A stretch of 64,000 bases of DNA from JAGGAG01 sp964638035 (GTDB lineage: Bacteria > Gemmatimonadota > Gemmatimonadetes > Gemmatimonadales > GWC2-71-9). Below the pieces are notes generated by a model, which worked only from the letters and a program-made list of their open reading frames with translations, did not search any database and was not told the origin of the DNA. The DNA is taken from NCBI GenBank assembly GCA_964638035.1, contig CAZWXD010000015.1, positions 1 to 64,000 of the forward strand, written 5' to 3'. Of this stretch, positions 1-7,651 are shown piece by piece (position 1 is the first letter of the stretch; every line of letters starts with the position of its first letter). Position numbers and translations under genes: made by a program.

Positions 1-1005
1 GTTGTCGCCGCGCGGCGGGTAGTAGTTGATGCGCACGACGTGGCACAGGTCCTTGTACAGCTCGGGGTAGAGATCCGGCTGCAGGATGTAGTCGAGGACC
101 GACTTCTTGCTCTCTTCCTTGGTCTTGAAGCTTTCCGGGTCGTCGAGCACCTCGCCGTCCCGGTTGCCCAGGATGTTGGTGGAGTACCATCCCGACACGC
201 CGAGCATCCGCGCCTTGAACATCGGCGAGAGCACGGTCTTGAGCATGGTCTGGCCGGTCTTGAAGTCCTTGCCGCCGATCGCAACCTTCCGGTCGCGTGC
301 CAGCTGCTCGATGGCAGGGATGTCGCAGCAGAGGTTGGGCGCGCCGTTCATGAACGCCACCCCCTCCATCATGGCGGCCCAGGCGTAGAGCATGGACGGG
401 GCAATGGACGGGTCGTTGGCTTCCATCGCCTTCTCGAACGCCGCCAGGGTCTGGTGCGCCGGTCCGGGCGCAATGAAGACCTCGGTCGAGGCGCACCACA
501 CGATCACCACCCGCGACGCCCCGCTCGACTTCCGGAAGCTGCGGATGTCCTCCCGGAGGGCTTCCGCCAGCTCCCGCTTGTTCCTGCCCGCCTTGACGTT
601 GGTGCCCTCCAACCGCTTCACGTAGTTGCGGTCGAATGCGGCGGGCATCGGCTTGATGGCCTTGAGGAAGTCGCGGATGGGCTCCACATGTTCGTGCTTG
701 TCCAGCACGCCGCACTTGAGCGACGCCTCGTAGGCATCATCCGGGATCGGGTCCCAGGCGCCGAACACGAGGTCCTCCAGCCCGGCCAGCGGCACGAAGT
801 CCTTGATGAGCGGGGCGCGGTTGTCGGTCCGCTTCCCCAGCCGGATCGTGGCGAGCTGGGTGAGCGAGCCGTAGGGCTTCGCGATACCCCGGCGCGCCAG
901 CTCGACGCCGGCAATGAAGGTCGACGCCACCGCCCCGAGCCCGACGGTGAGGATGCCGAGCTTGCCCTCGGCAGGCGCGATGGTCCGCGCGCTGGAACTG
1001 GACAC
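1..1005 (-). CDS. myo-inositol-1-phosphate synthase (inositol-3-phosphate synthase), 3' end cut by window edge
   Basis: Converts glucose 6-phosphate to inositol 3-phosphate using NAD+, the first step to inositol lipids; a cytosolic enzyme. The 335 codons present read through the family from the N-terminal dinucleotide-binding stretch GILTVGLGAVAST to the conserved blocks GGKDFKTGQT, SGWYSTNILGNRDGEVLDD and VRINYYPPRGDN, where the window ends, so the C-terminal part is missing. It resembles the Bacteroides-type enzyme more than the short archaeal form (my recollection, no alignment run). Start: GTG at 1005 has AGGAAGG 8 bases upstream; a second GTG at 1011 is too close to that site. The phosphatidyltransferase gene lies 27 bp upstream on the same strand, so the two probably share an mRNA. 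Confidence 0.95.
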   Translation of the reverse strand, partial: MSSSSARTIAPAEGKLGILTVGLGAVASTFIAGVELARRGIAKPYGSLTQLATIRLGKRTDNRAPLIKDFVPLAGLEDLVFGAWDPIPDDAYEASLKCGVLDKHEHVEPIRDFLKAIKPMPAAFDRNYVKRLEGTNVKAGRNKRELAEALREDIRSFRKSSGASRVVIVWCASTEVFIAPGPAHQTLAAFEKAMEANDPSIAPSMLYAWAAMMEGVAFMNGAPNLCCDIPAIEQLARDRKVAIGGKDFKTGQTMLKTVLSPMFKARMLGVSGWYSTNILGNRDGEVLDDPESFKTKEESKKSVLDYILQPDLYPELYKDLCHVVRINYYPPRGDN

Positions 1006-1032
1006 GTCCACTCCCTTCCTGGTTGTGCCGGG

Positions 1033-1677
1033 CTAGTCCCGGTCTGCAATCCCGGCGAGGTCGGCCGCGTTGGCCACGCCCCGCACATGAACGATGCGTT
1101 GTACGACCGTCACCAGTGCCAGTAGCGTCAGCACGGCCACGATCACGATGAGAACCATTCCGCCCTCGCCCGGGCCCCAGAGCAGGGAGGGAATGCCCAG
1201 CAGGAGGATCCGCTCCGCCCGCTGCGCAATGCCCACCTTGCAGTCGAGCCCGAGCCCCTCGGCGCGGGCGCGGGCGTATGACACCACCACGCTGGCGAGT
1301 ACTGCCACCATGCAGGTGATGACCGCCGCCTCGCGATACCGGATATCGGGGGCCCAGAGCAGCCATGCCCCCACCCCGATGAACGTCGCCCCATCGCCGA
1401 TCCGGTCGAGCGTGGAGTCGTAAAAGGCCCCAAACCGGGTGACCATGGCTCCGCGCCGCGCCACCTGGCCGTCGATGGTGTCCACCACCCCGCTCAGCAG
1501 CAGGAAGAGCCCGCCCAGGCGAATCCGGCCCACCCCGTAACACACCGCCGAGACCAGCACGAGCAGGGTGCCGAAGGTGGTGATGGCGTTGGGGCGGACG
1601 CCACGGCGCACGAGCCAGTCAACCAGGGGACCGATCGTGGCAAAGAACGGCCGCTCCAGTGCCGCGAGCAGCTTCAT
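1033..1677 (-). CDS. CDP-alcohol phosphatidyltransferase, probable phosphatidylinositol-phosphate synthase
   Basis: Integral membrane enzyme that transfers a phosphatidyl group from CDP-diacylglycerol to an alcohol. The full family signature is present: D66-x2-D69-G70-x2-A73-R74-x8-G83-x3-D87-x3-D91, with several hydrophobic segments after it; the 214-residue length is normal. The family signature does not fix the alcohol acceptor. Its position directly upstream of inositol-phosphate synthase makes inositol phosphate (PI-phosphate synthase) the best guess, as in Actinobacteria and the Bacteroides inositol-lipid cluster. A separate phosphatase would be needed to yield phosphatidylinositol; none is adjacent. 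Confidence 0.88.
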   Translation of the reverse strand: MKLLAALERPFFATIGPLVDWLVRRGVRPNAITTFGTLLVLVSAVCYGVGRIRLGGLFLLLSGVVDTIDGQVARRGAMVTRFGAFYDSTLDRIGDGATFIGVGAWLLWAPDIRYREAAVITCMVAVLASVVVSYARARAEGLGLDCKVGIAQRAERILLLGIPSLLWGPGEGGMVLIVIVAVLTLLALVTVVQRIVHVRGVANAADLAGIADRD

Positions 1678-1755
1678 GCCTGTCGGCCGCCGGTCGGCCT
1701 CATCTCCATGTCACTGCGGGGCTTCCACACGGGCCAATAGCATAACGGCCGGGCG

Positions 1756-2985
1756 CTAATCCGGGTAGAGGATCACGCCGGCTCGGCGGGCCAGGAACCC
1801 GGCCCTGGCCGGGTCGGCAGCCCATGCCGCCACGATGCTCCCGGGGGAGGCGCCCCCCTCCAGCGCCGTTCGCAGCGTTGCCGTGCCCGCGAGGCGGTCG
1901 AAGGAGGCCGGCAGGAACCCGAAGCGATCGGGGTGGACGAATCGGATCGCCGCCAGGAGGTGCACGGCAAGTGCCGCAGGGTCATACTGTTCCCGGTCAA
2001 CCACCTGAAGGCGGATGCCCGCGAGCGCCGTATCGGCGTACTTGCCGTCGCCGGGCGCACGCGGGGTGAACCGGACCGGCTCCGCTCGCACTCCGGGCTG
2101 GTCGCCCAGGGCCGCGATGACCCGCGCCGGGTCGAGCCAGGGAGCCCCGACCTGCGAGAACGGGTGGTCCGAACCGCGCCCCACCGAGAGGTTGGTGCCC
2201 TCGAACAGGCAGAGACCGGGATAGTGGATCATGGCCTCGAGCGTCCGCAGGTTGACGCTGGGCGGCACCAGGGGCAGGCCCGTCTGGTCGAAGTACTCCT
2301 GACGGCGCCATCCCGAGACGGGCACGACGGCCAGCGTCACGGGGATGGAGTCATCGCGCTGCGCCAGGCGGGCAAGCTCACCCAGCGTCAGGCCGTGTCG
2401 CATGGGCACCTGGAGCGCACCCACGAACGACCGTGCCCCGGGCAGCAGCATGTTCCCCTGCACCGCCCCACCGATGGGGTTGGGCCGGTCGAGCACGACC
2501 ACGGGCACCCCGGCACGGCTGGCTGCCCGCATCACCTCGATCGTGCTGGAGATGTAGGTGTAGTAGCGCGCCCCCACGTCCTGCAGGTCCACCAGCATCA
2601 CATCCACCGCCGCGAGCATCGCGGGCGTCGGTGCGCGGCTGGCGCCATAGAGGCTGTAGATTGTGAGGCCCGTGAGGCTGTCGATGGTCGTCTCGACCTT
2701 CTCGCCCGGGGCCGCCACGCCGCGGAATCCATGTTCTGGCGAGAAGAGCGCGGTCACGTTCACGCCGGCCTCGCGGAGGCGGTCCACGCCCCGGCGACCT
2801 TCGCGGTCAATGCCTGACTGGTTGGTCAGCAGGCCCACGCGCCGCCCGCGGACCAGGTGCACGCTGTCGCGGAGCAGCACTTCGAGACCGGGCAGGACCA
2901 CCCGGGGCTGGTCCTGCGCACCGGCGCATCCGCCCGCCATCCACAGCATCACCACGAGGCCCGCTACCCGCCCATGCGCAGTCAC
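1756..2985 (-). CDS. namZ: exo-beta-N-acetylmuramidase, DUF1343 family (NamZ-like), lipoprotein
   Basis: DUF1343 proteins such as Bacillus NamZ remove terminal N-acetylmuramic acid from peptidoglycan fragments. The 409-residue protein carries family blocks GLLTNQSGID, LFSPEHGFRG, DLQDVGARYYTYISS and LDRPNPIGG. The N-terminus is a lipoprotein signal with lipobox LWMAGGC, so it acts outside the cytoplasm. Start: GTG at 2985 is preceded by GGGAG with 9-base spacing; longer in-frame extensions lack a signal peptide. The 5' end overlaps by 12 bp that of the divergent NagZ-like gene, whose product supplies its substrate, so each promoter must lie inside the other gene. Confidence 0.9.
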   Translation of the reverse strand: MTAHGRVAGLVVMLWMAGGCAGAQDQPRVVLPGLEVLLRDSVHLVRGRRVGLLTNQSGIDREGRRGVDRLREAGVNVTALFSPEHGFRGVAAPGEKVETTIDSLTGLTIYSLYGASRAPTPAMLAAVDVMLVDLQDVGARYYTYISSTIEVMRAASRAGVPVVVLDRPNPIGGAVQGNMLLPGARSFVGALQVPMRHGLTLGELARLAQRDDSIPVTLAVVPVSGWRRQEYFDQTGLPLVPPSVNLRTLEAMIHYPGLCLFEGTNLSVGRGSDHPFSQVGAPWLDPARVIAALGDQPGVRAEPVRFTPRAPGDGKYADTALAGIRLQVVDREQYDPAALAVHLLAAIRFVHPDRFGFLPASFDRLAGTATLRTALEGGASPGSIVAAWAADPARAGFLARRAGVILYPD

Positions 2986-4740
2986 CGGCTTGCTCCCTGG
3001 TTGGTCCTGGCCCTGGCCTGCACGCCCGTGTCGGCAGCGCCGTCGCGTCCGAGCCCCAGCCCGGGAGCCCACGCGCCCGATGGCACGGGGGTCGTGGACA
3101 GCGTCCTCGCCACCCTGACGCTCGAGGCCCGTGCCGCACAGCTCGTGATGGGGTGGATGCCGGGAACGTACGCAGCACAGGACGATCCCGCATTCGTTCG
3201 CGTGCGGCGCTGGGTGGACTCGCTCGGGATCGGCGGCGTCATCGTCTCCGTCGGCTCACCGCTCGATGTCGCCGCCCGGCTCAACCTGCTGCAACGATCG
3301 GCCACGGTTCCCCTGCTGGTGGCGAGCGACCTCGAGGCCGGGACCAGCCTCCGGCTCGTGGGCGGCACGCCGTTCCCCCCCAATATGGGGGTGGCCGCCA
3401 CTGGCGTGGAGCACGACGCGTGGGAAGTGGGCCGGATCACGGCCCTGGAAGGGCGGGCCGTGGGCATTCACCTCGCACTTGCCCCCGTGGCCGACGTGAA
3501 CTCGAACCCCAGGAACCCGATCATCAACACGCGCTCCTTCGGCGAGGACCCGGCGGGCGTGGGCCGCCTGGTCGCCGCCGCCGTGCGCGGCGTGCAGGAT
3601 GGCGGGATGCTGGCCACGGCCAAGCACTTCCCGGGGCATGGTGACACCGACGTGGATTCGCACCTCGCGTTGCCAGCACTGGTGGCCGACTGGCGACGGC
3701 TCGACTCCCTCGAACTCGCTCCCTTCCGGCGCGCCGTGGACGCCGGCGTCGCGGCCGTGATGTCGGCCCACATCTCCGTCCCCGCGATCGAGCCCTCCGG
3801 CCGCCCGGCGACCCTGGCGCCCGCCATCCTCACCGGCGTGCTGCGCGACTCGCTCCACTTCCGTGGCGCCATCGTCACCGACGCCCTCAACATGGGCGGG
3901 ATCGCCAATGGGTTCGGCGCGGCCGACGCGGCCGTCCTCGCCCTCCTGGCTGGTGCCGACATCCTGCTGCAGCCCGCCGATCCCGTGGCCACGGTCACAG
4001 CCGTGGTGGCCGCAGTCCGCGCGGGGCGCCTCAGCGAGGCCCGGCTCGAGCAGTCCGTGCGCCGGGTGCTCGCCCTCAAGGAACGCGCGGGCCTCTTTCG
4101 CTCGCGTGTCGTGGCACTCGACTCGGTGACCGCTCGGGTCGGGGCGGCCGCCTCCCTGGACACCGCCCGGTCAGTCGCCGCCCGCAGCGTGGTGCTGGTG
4201 CGAGACGAGCAGGGCCTGCTCGACCAGGTGCGCACCCGGCGTGGCGCACGCGCCCTGCTCATCTACGCCGACGACGCCAACGTGGGCGGCGGCACCACAC
4301 TCGCCGCCGAGCTGCGGGCACGGGGCGATACGCTGACGGTCTTCCGGCTCACCCCGGCCAGTGGACCCGCGAGCCTCGACTCGGCGCGCCAGGTGGCAGG
4401 CCGCGCGCCGGTGCTCCTCGCGGCGGTCGCCGTGCGAGCGGCCGCCGCGCGCGGCTCCATTGCCCTGCCACCTGCTGTCGCCGCCCTGTTCGACAGCCTG
4501 GCGTCCGAGCGCCCCATGGTACTCCTCTCGCTGGGATCGCCGTACATCGGGGCCCAGGTGCCGGGTGCGCGAGCCTACCTGGTGGCCTGGGGCGCCAACG
4601 CCGCGACCGAGTGGGCGGCCGCGGGCGCGCTCGGCGGAAGCGCCATCAGCGGCCGGTTGCCGGTGCACCTGCCACCGGACATCCCTGTGGGTGCGGGCCT
4701 TCGCCGTCCGGCACTCGGCGGGGCGACGTCAGCACGTTGA
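2974..4740 (+). CDS. nagZ: beta-N-acetylhexosaminidase, glycoside hydrolase family 3 (NagZ-like, secreted two-domain form)
   Basis: Releases N-acetylglucosamine from GlcNAc-MurNAc fragments. The NagZ signature K217-H218-FPGHGDTDVDSH carries the catalytic His-Asp dyad on a flexible loop, and D303 in VTDALNMGG is the expected nucleophile. The first ~20 residues form a signal peptide ending VSA. At 588 residues it has the extra GH3 C-terminal domain (about residues 385-588), like the secreted Bacillus NagZ rather than the 340-residue cytosolic E. coli enzyme. The chosen ATG gives a proper signal peptide; only a weak GAGG lies upstream. Paired head-to-head with namZ, and followed by transporter and kinase genes that could take up and phosphorylate the freed sugars. 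Confidence 0.92.
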   Translation: MRSHRLAPWLVLALACTPVSAAPSRPSPSPGAHAPDGTGVVDSVLATLTLEARAAQLVMGWMPGTYAAQDDPAFVRVRRWVDSLGIGGVIVSVGSPLDVAARLNLLQRSATVPLLVASDLEAGTSLRLVGGTPFPPNMGVAATGVEHDAWEVGRITALEGRAVGIHLALAPVADVNSNPRNPIINTRSFGEDPAGVGRLVAAAVRGVQDGGMLATAKHFPGHGDTDVDSHLALPALVADWRRLDSLELAPFRRAVDAGVAAVMSAHISVPAIEPSGRPATLAPAILTGVLRDSLHFRGAIVTDALNMGGIANGFGAADAAVLALLAGADILLQPADPVATVTAVVAAVRAGRLSEARLEQSVRRVLALKERAGLFRSRVVALDSVTARVGAAASLDTARSVAARSVVLVRDEQGLLDQVRTRRGARALLIYADDANVGGGTTLAAELRARGDTLTVFRLTPASGPASLDSARQVAGRAPVLLAAVAVRAAAARGSIALPPAVAALFDSLASERPMVLLSLGSPYIGAQVPGARAYLVAWGANAATEWAAAGALGGSAISGRLPVHLPPDIPVGAGLRRPALGGATSAR

Positions 4741-4828
4741 CAGGCCAACCCGATCCCCATAGACTAAGTTCAAGTGTCACCACGTGTTGCGGTGGGTTCC
4801 GCAGCGCGTTTTCGCCGAAGGAGCAGCC

Positions 4829-5197
4829 ATGAGTGGCGTGAGTGAACAGTCGGCCCCAACCGGCTTCCAGTTGACCCTGTCCGACCGCGCTGCTGACGAG
4901 GTGCGGAAGTTCATCGCCGCCGAGCAGGTCCCGGTGGACACCGCCGGCCTCCGGGTCAGCGTCCTGCCGGGTGGGTGCTCGGGCTTCAAGTACAGCCTGA
5001 ACATCGAGGAAGCCGCCCTGGAGGACGACATGGTGGCGGTGGTGAACGGGATCCGCGTCTTCGTGGACGGCTTCAGCGCGCAGTACCTCTCGGGCATCAC
5101 CGTGGACTACGTATCGAGCATGCAGGGGTCGGGATTCACCTTCAACAACCCGAACGCAACCGGCGGATGCGGCTGCGGCAGCAGCTTCACGGCGTAG
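4829..5197 (+). CDS. HesB/IscA/ErpA-family iron-sulfur cluster assembly protein
   Basis: Small A-type carrier that accepts and delivers Fe-S clusters in the cytosol. The 122-residue sequence has the three expected cysteines: one in PGGCSGFKY and two in the C-terminal GGCGCG. Start ATG 4829 is preceded by GAAGGAG at good spacing. It lies between the NagZ-like and SSS transporter genes and is closed by a strong intrinsic terminator, so it is probably its own transcription unit (88 bp separate it from the gene before). ErpA and IscA cannot be told apart by eye; ErpA-like is favoured because no isc genes are nearby. Confidence 0.93.
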   Translation: MSGVSEQSAPTGFQLTLSDRAADEVRKFIAAEQVPVDTAGLRVSVLPGGCSGFKYSLNIEEAALEDDMVAVVNGIRVFVDGFSAQYLSGITVDYVSSMQGSGFTFNNPNATGGCGCGSSFTA

Positions 5198-5224
5198 GTA
5201 CCACGCGCGTGGCAGGGTGCACCA

Positions 5225-5254
5225 GGGGGTTCCGGAGAGGAACCCCCTTTTTTT
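5225..5254 (+). terminator. Intrinsic terminator after the HesB/IscA gene
   Basis: A perfect 9-bp stem (GGGGGTTCC at 5225-5233, GGAACCCCC at 5239-5247) with a 5-base loop is followed directly by seven T residues (5248-5254). It is the clearest Rho-independent terminator in the window. The next gene starts only 14 bases later. The stem core GGGTTCC/GGAACCC recurs in two other intergenic hairpins near 10.07 and 11.57 kb. Confidence 0.92.
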
Positions 5255-5267
5255 CCGGGCTGCGCTG

Positions 5268-6752
5268 ATGCGCCCCCTCGACCTCATCATCGTCGTGCTC
5301 TATTTCGCGCTGACGCTGGCAATCGGCTTCTACAGCGCGCGCCGCCAGGGCTCGGACAGCGACTACTTCCTCGGGGCACGCCACCTGCCCGCCTGGGCCA
5401 TCATGCTCTCCATCGTGGGCACGGAGACCTCGGCGCTCACGGTGATCTCCGTGCCGGGGATCGGTGCGCGGGGCGACCTGACCTTCCTGCAGCTGCCCAT
5501 CGGCTACCTTGTGGGGCGCGTGGCGGTCGCGGCGTGGCTCCTCCCCGGCTACTTCCGCGGCGACCAGGAAACGGCCTACCAGCGGCTCGAGGCACGCTTT
5601 GGTGCACCCACCCGGCGCGCAGTGTCGGCCGTGTTCCTCGTGACCCGCTTCCTGGCGGACGGTGTTCGCCTCTTCGCCGCGGCGCTGCCACTGTCGGTGG
5701 TCACCGGCTGGAGCGTCCCGACCGGCATCCTCGTGATGGGCATCGTGACACTGGCCTACAGCCTGGTGGGCGGCATCAAGGCGGTGGTGTGGACCGAGGC
5801 ACTGCAACTCACGGTGTACCTCGCGGGCGGCATCGCTGCGCTCGTGGTGGCGCTCAACCTGGCGGGTGGCCTGGCACCCACGCTGGCACGGGCCCGGGAG
5901 GCGGGCAAGCTCCTGGTCCTGGATCCATCCTTCTCGTTCACGACGGCCTACACCTTCTGGGGCGGCCTGGTGGGCGGTGCCATGCTGTCGGCCGCGTCGC
6001 ATGGGACCGATCACCTGATCGTGCAGCGCCTCCTGGCGACGCGCTCCCTGCGCGACGCCCGCGGCGCCGTGATCGGGTCCGGCGTCGTCGTCATCCTCCA
6101 GTTCGCGCTCTTCCTGCTGGCCGGCGTGGCGATCTGGGCCACCGGGATCGTGCCCGATACGGTGCCGGGCGACGAGGTCTTCTCGCGCTTCATCCTGGCG
6201 GCGCTTCCGCCCGGGCTCCTCGGGCTCGTGATCGCCGGCATCCTGGCGGCGGCCATGAGCTCGCCCATCAGCGCCATGGCGTCGGCCGTGACCTACGACC
6301 TCTACGGCACCTGGACGGGCCGCACGGACGCGGCGCACCTGCTGCGGGTCGGGCACGTGGTGTCACTCGCCTGGGGCCTGCTCCTGATTGTCGCCGCGCT
6401 CGGCTTTCATGCGACCGCAGCCACCGCGCGGACACCGGCCGTGGTGCTGGCGCTCTCCATCGCGTCGGTGACCTACGGCGCCCTGCTCGGGTGCTACCTC
6501 CTGGCGGGGAGGTGGCCTCGCGCCCGGGGGGCCGATGTCATCGGTGCGGTGGCCATCACCGTGGTGGTCATGCTCGCCGTCGTCTTTGCCTCACGGCTCG
6601 CCACCACGACCGGCCTCGGCTGGCTCGCACCTGCCGGGCGCCTTGCCTGGCCCTGGTACGTGCCGCTTGGCACCCTGCTGGCCACGGGCTCGGGCATGGC
6701 CCTCAGCTTCCTCCCGCGGACCCCGGCACCGCACACCGGAACTGCCTCATGA
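5268..6752 (+). CDS. Sodium:solute symporter (SSS family)
   Basis: Inner-membrane secondary transporter driven by a sodium gradient; 494 residues with about 13 hydrophobic segments, the usual SSS size. Family features include the N-terminal DLIIVVLYFALTLAIGFY helix, the YFLGARHLPAW block, the GTETSALTVISVPG segment and TYDLY in the later part. Substrate cannot be read from sequence. Because it overlaps a sugar-kinase gene by 4 bases and follows peptidoglycan glycosidases, amino-sugar uptake (GlcNAc, MurNAc or an anhydro-sugar) is a reasonable inference. The start is the first ATG after the terminator. Confidence 0.9.
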   Translation: MRPLDLIIVVLYFALTLAIGFYSARRQGSDSDYFLGARHLPAWAIMLSIVGTETSALTVISVPGIGARGDLTFLQLPIGYLVGRVAVAAWLLPGYFRGDQETAYQRLEARFGAPTRRAVSAVFLVTRFLADGVRLFAAALPLSVVTGWSVPTGILVMGIVTLAYSLVGGIKAVVWTEALQLTVYLAGGIAALVVALNLAGGLAPTLARAREAGKLLVLDPSFSFTTAYTFWGGLVGGAMLSAASHGTDHLIVQRLLATRSLRDARGAVIGSGVVVILQFALFLLAGVAIWATGIVPDTVPGDEVFSRFILAALPPGLLGLVIAGILAAAMSSPISAMASAVTYDLYGTWTGRTDAAHLLRVGHVVSLAWGLLLIVAALGFHATAATARTPAVVLALSIASVTYGALLGCYLLAGRWPRARGADVIGAVAITVVVMLAVVFASRLATTTGLGWLAPAGRLAWPWYVPLGTLLATGSGMALSFLPRTPAPHTGTAS

Positions 6753-7648
6753 TGATCGTTGGCGTGGATGCCGGGGGATCCAAGACGAGGGCTGTGGCCT
6801 GGCGCGATGGCGAGGCGGTTGGGCAGGCGCTGGGTGGGCCTGGCGTCGTCCGGCCGGGACGCGCCCTCGCGGCCGCGGGCGTCATTGCCGAACTCGCCCG
6901 GCGTGCGCTCGCCAGCGGTGGCGCGCTGCGCGCGGACGCCCTGGTCGTGGGAGCAGCCGGCGCGGGGCGGGAGACCGAACGACGGGAACTGCACCAGGCG
7001 CTCCGGCGGGAGAACGTGGCCCAGCGGGTCGTGGTCGTCACCGACGTGGAGCTGGCGCACGCCGCGGCCTTCGGTGCCGGGCCGGGCATCGTGCTGAGTG
7101 CCGGTACGGGGAGCATTGCCATCGGGCGGGACGCCGAGGGGCGCCTGGTGCGGCAGGGTGGTTACGGCTGGCAGATGAGCGACGAGGGCAGTGGCTACGC
7201 GCTGGCCCGCTCGGCCCTGCAGGCCGTGGCCCGGGCACATGACGGGCGGGGTCCAGCCACCACGCTCGAGGCGGAGGTGCTGCAGGCAGCGCACTGCGAG
7301 GGATTCGATGAGCTGGTTCGCTGGGCCGCGACGGCCTCGGTGGGCGAGCTTGCCGCCCTGGCCAACGTGGTGCTTGCCGCCGCCCAGCACGGGGATGCCG
7401 TGGCGCATGCGATCACCGACGAGGCCGCCGACCAGCTCGTCACCCTCGCCTTGCAGGCTGCTACGCTCATTGAGCGGCCACGCCCGGTGCGCCTCGCCCT
7501 CGCCGGCGGCCTGGTGGGCCCGGGCTCCCCCCTGCGGGAGCGGGTGAAGGGATTGCTGGCAGCCTCGCCCCTCGTGGCGGTGGAACGGGTGCCGGTGGAC
7601 GCGCTGGATGGCGCCCTCTACCTCTCGGCCGCCCCGCCCGCCACCTGA
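6749..7648 (+). CDS. BadF/BadG/BcrA/BcrD-type sugar kinase, probable N-acetylglucosamine/N-acetylmuramate kinase
   Basis: ASKHA-fold ATPase of 299 residues. The phosphate-1 motif is VGVDAGGSKTRAV near the N-terminus, the phosphate-2 block is LSAGTGSIAIG, and a GYGWQMSDEGSGYALAR stretch matches N-acetylglucosamine kinase-like members of PF01869. It would phosphorylate an imported amino sugar in the cytosol. Its ATG overlaps the transporter stop by 4 bases, indicating translational coupling. MurK-type kinases acting on both MurNAc and GlcNAc belong to this family, which suits the NamZ/NagZ neighbours. Exact sugar is not provable from sequence. Confidence 0.85.
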   Translation: MMIVGVDAGGSKTRAVAWRDGEAVGQALGGPGVVRPGRALAAAGVIAELARRALASGGALRADALVVGAAGAGRETERRELHQALRRENVAQRVVVVTDVELAHAAAFGAGPGIVLSAGTGSIAIGRDAEGRLVRQGGYGWQMSDEGSGYALARSALQAVARAHDGRGPATTLEAEVLQAAHCEGFDELVRWAATASVGELAALANVVLAAAQHGDAVAHAITDEAADQLVTLALQAATLIERPRPVRLALAGGLVGPGSPLRERVKGLLAASPLVAVERVPVDALDGALYLSAAPPAT

Positions 7649-7651
7649 GCC

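Noticed and set aside
40..1125. A 361-codon open frame on the plus strand at the left edge
   Set aside because: It is antisense to inositol-phosphate synthase, whose conserved blocks are read on the minus strand.
5534..6748. Long upstream extension of the sugar-kinase frame through the SSS transporter gene
   Set aside because: The transporter frame is the real one; the kinase homology begins at MMIVGVDAGG at 6749.
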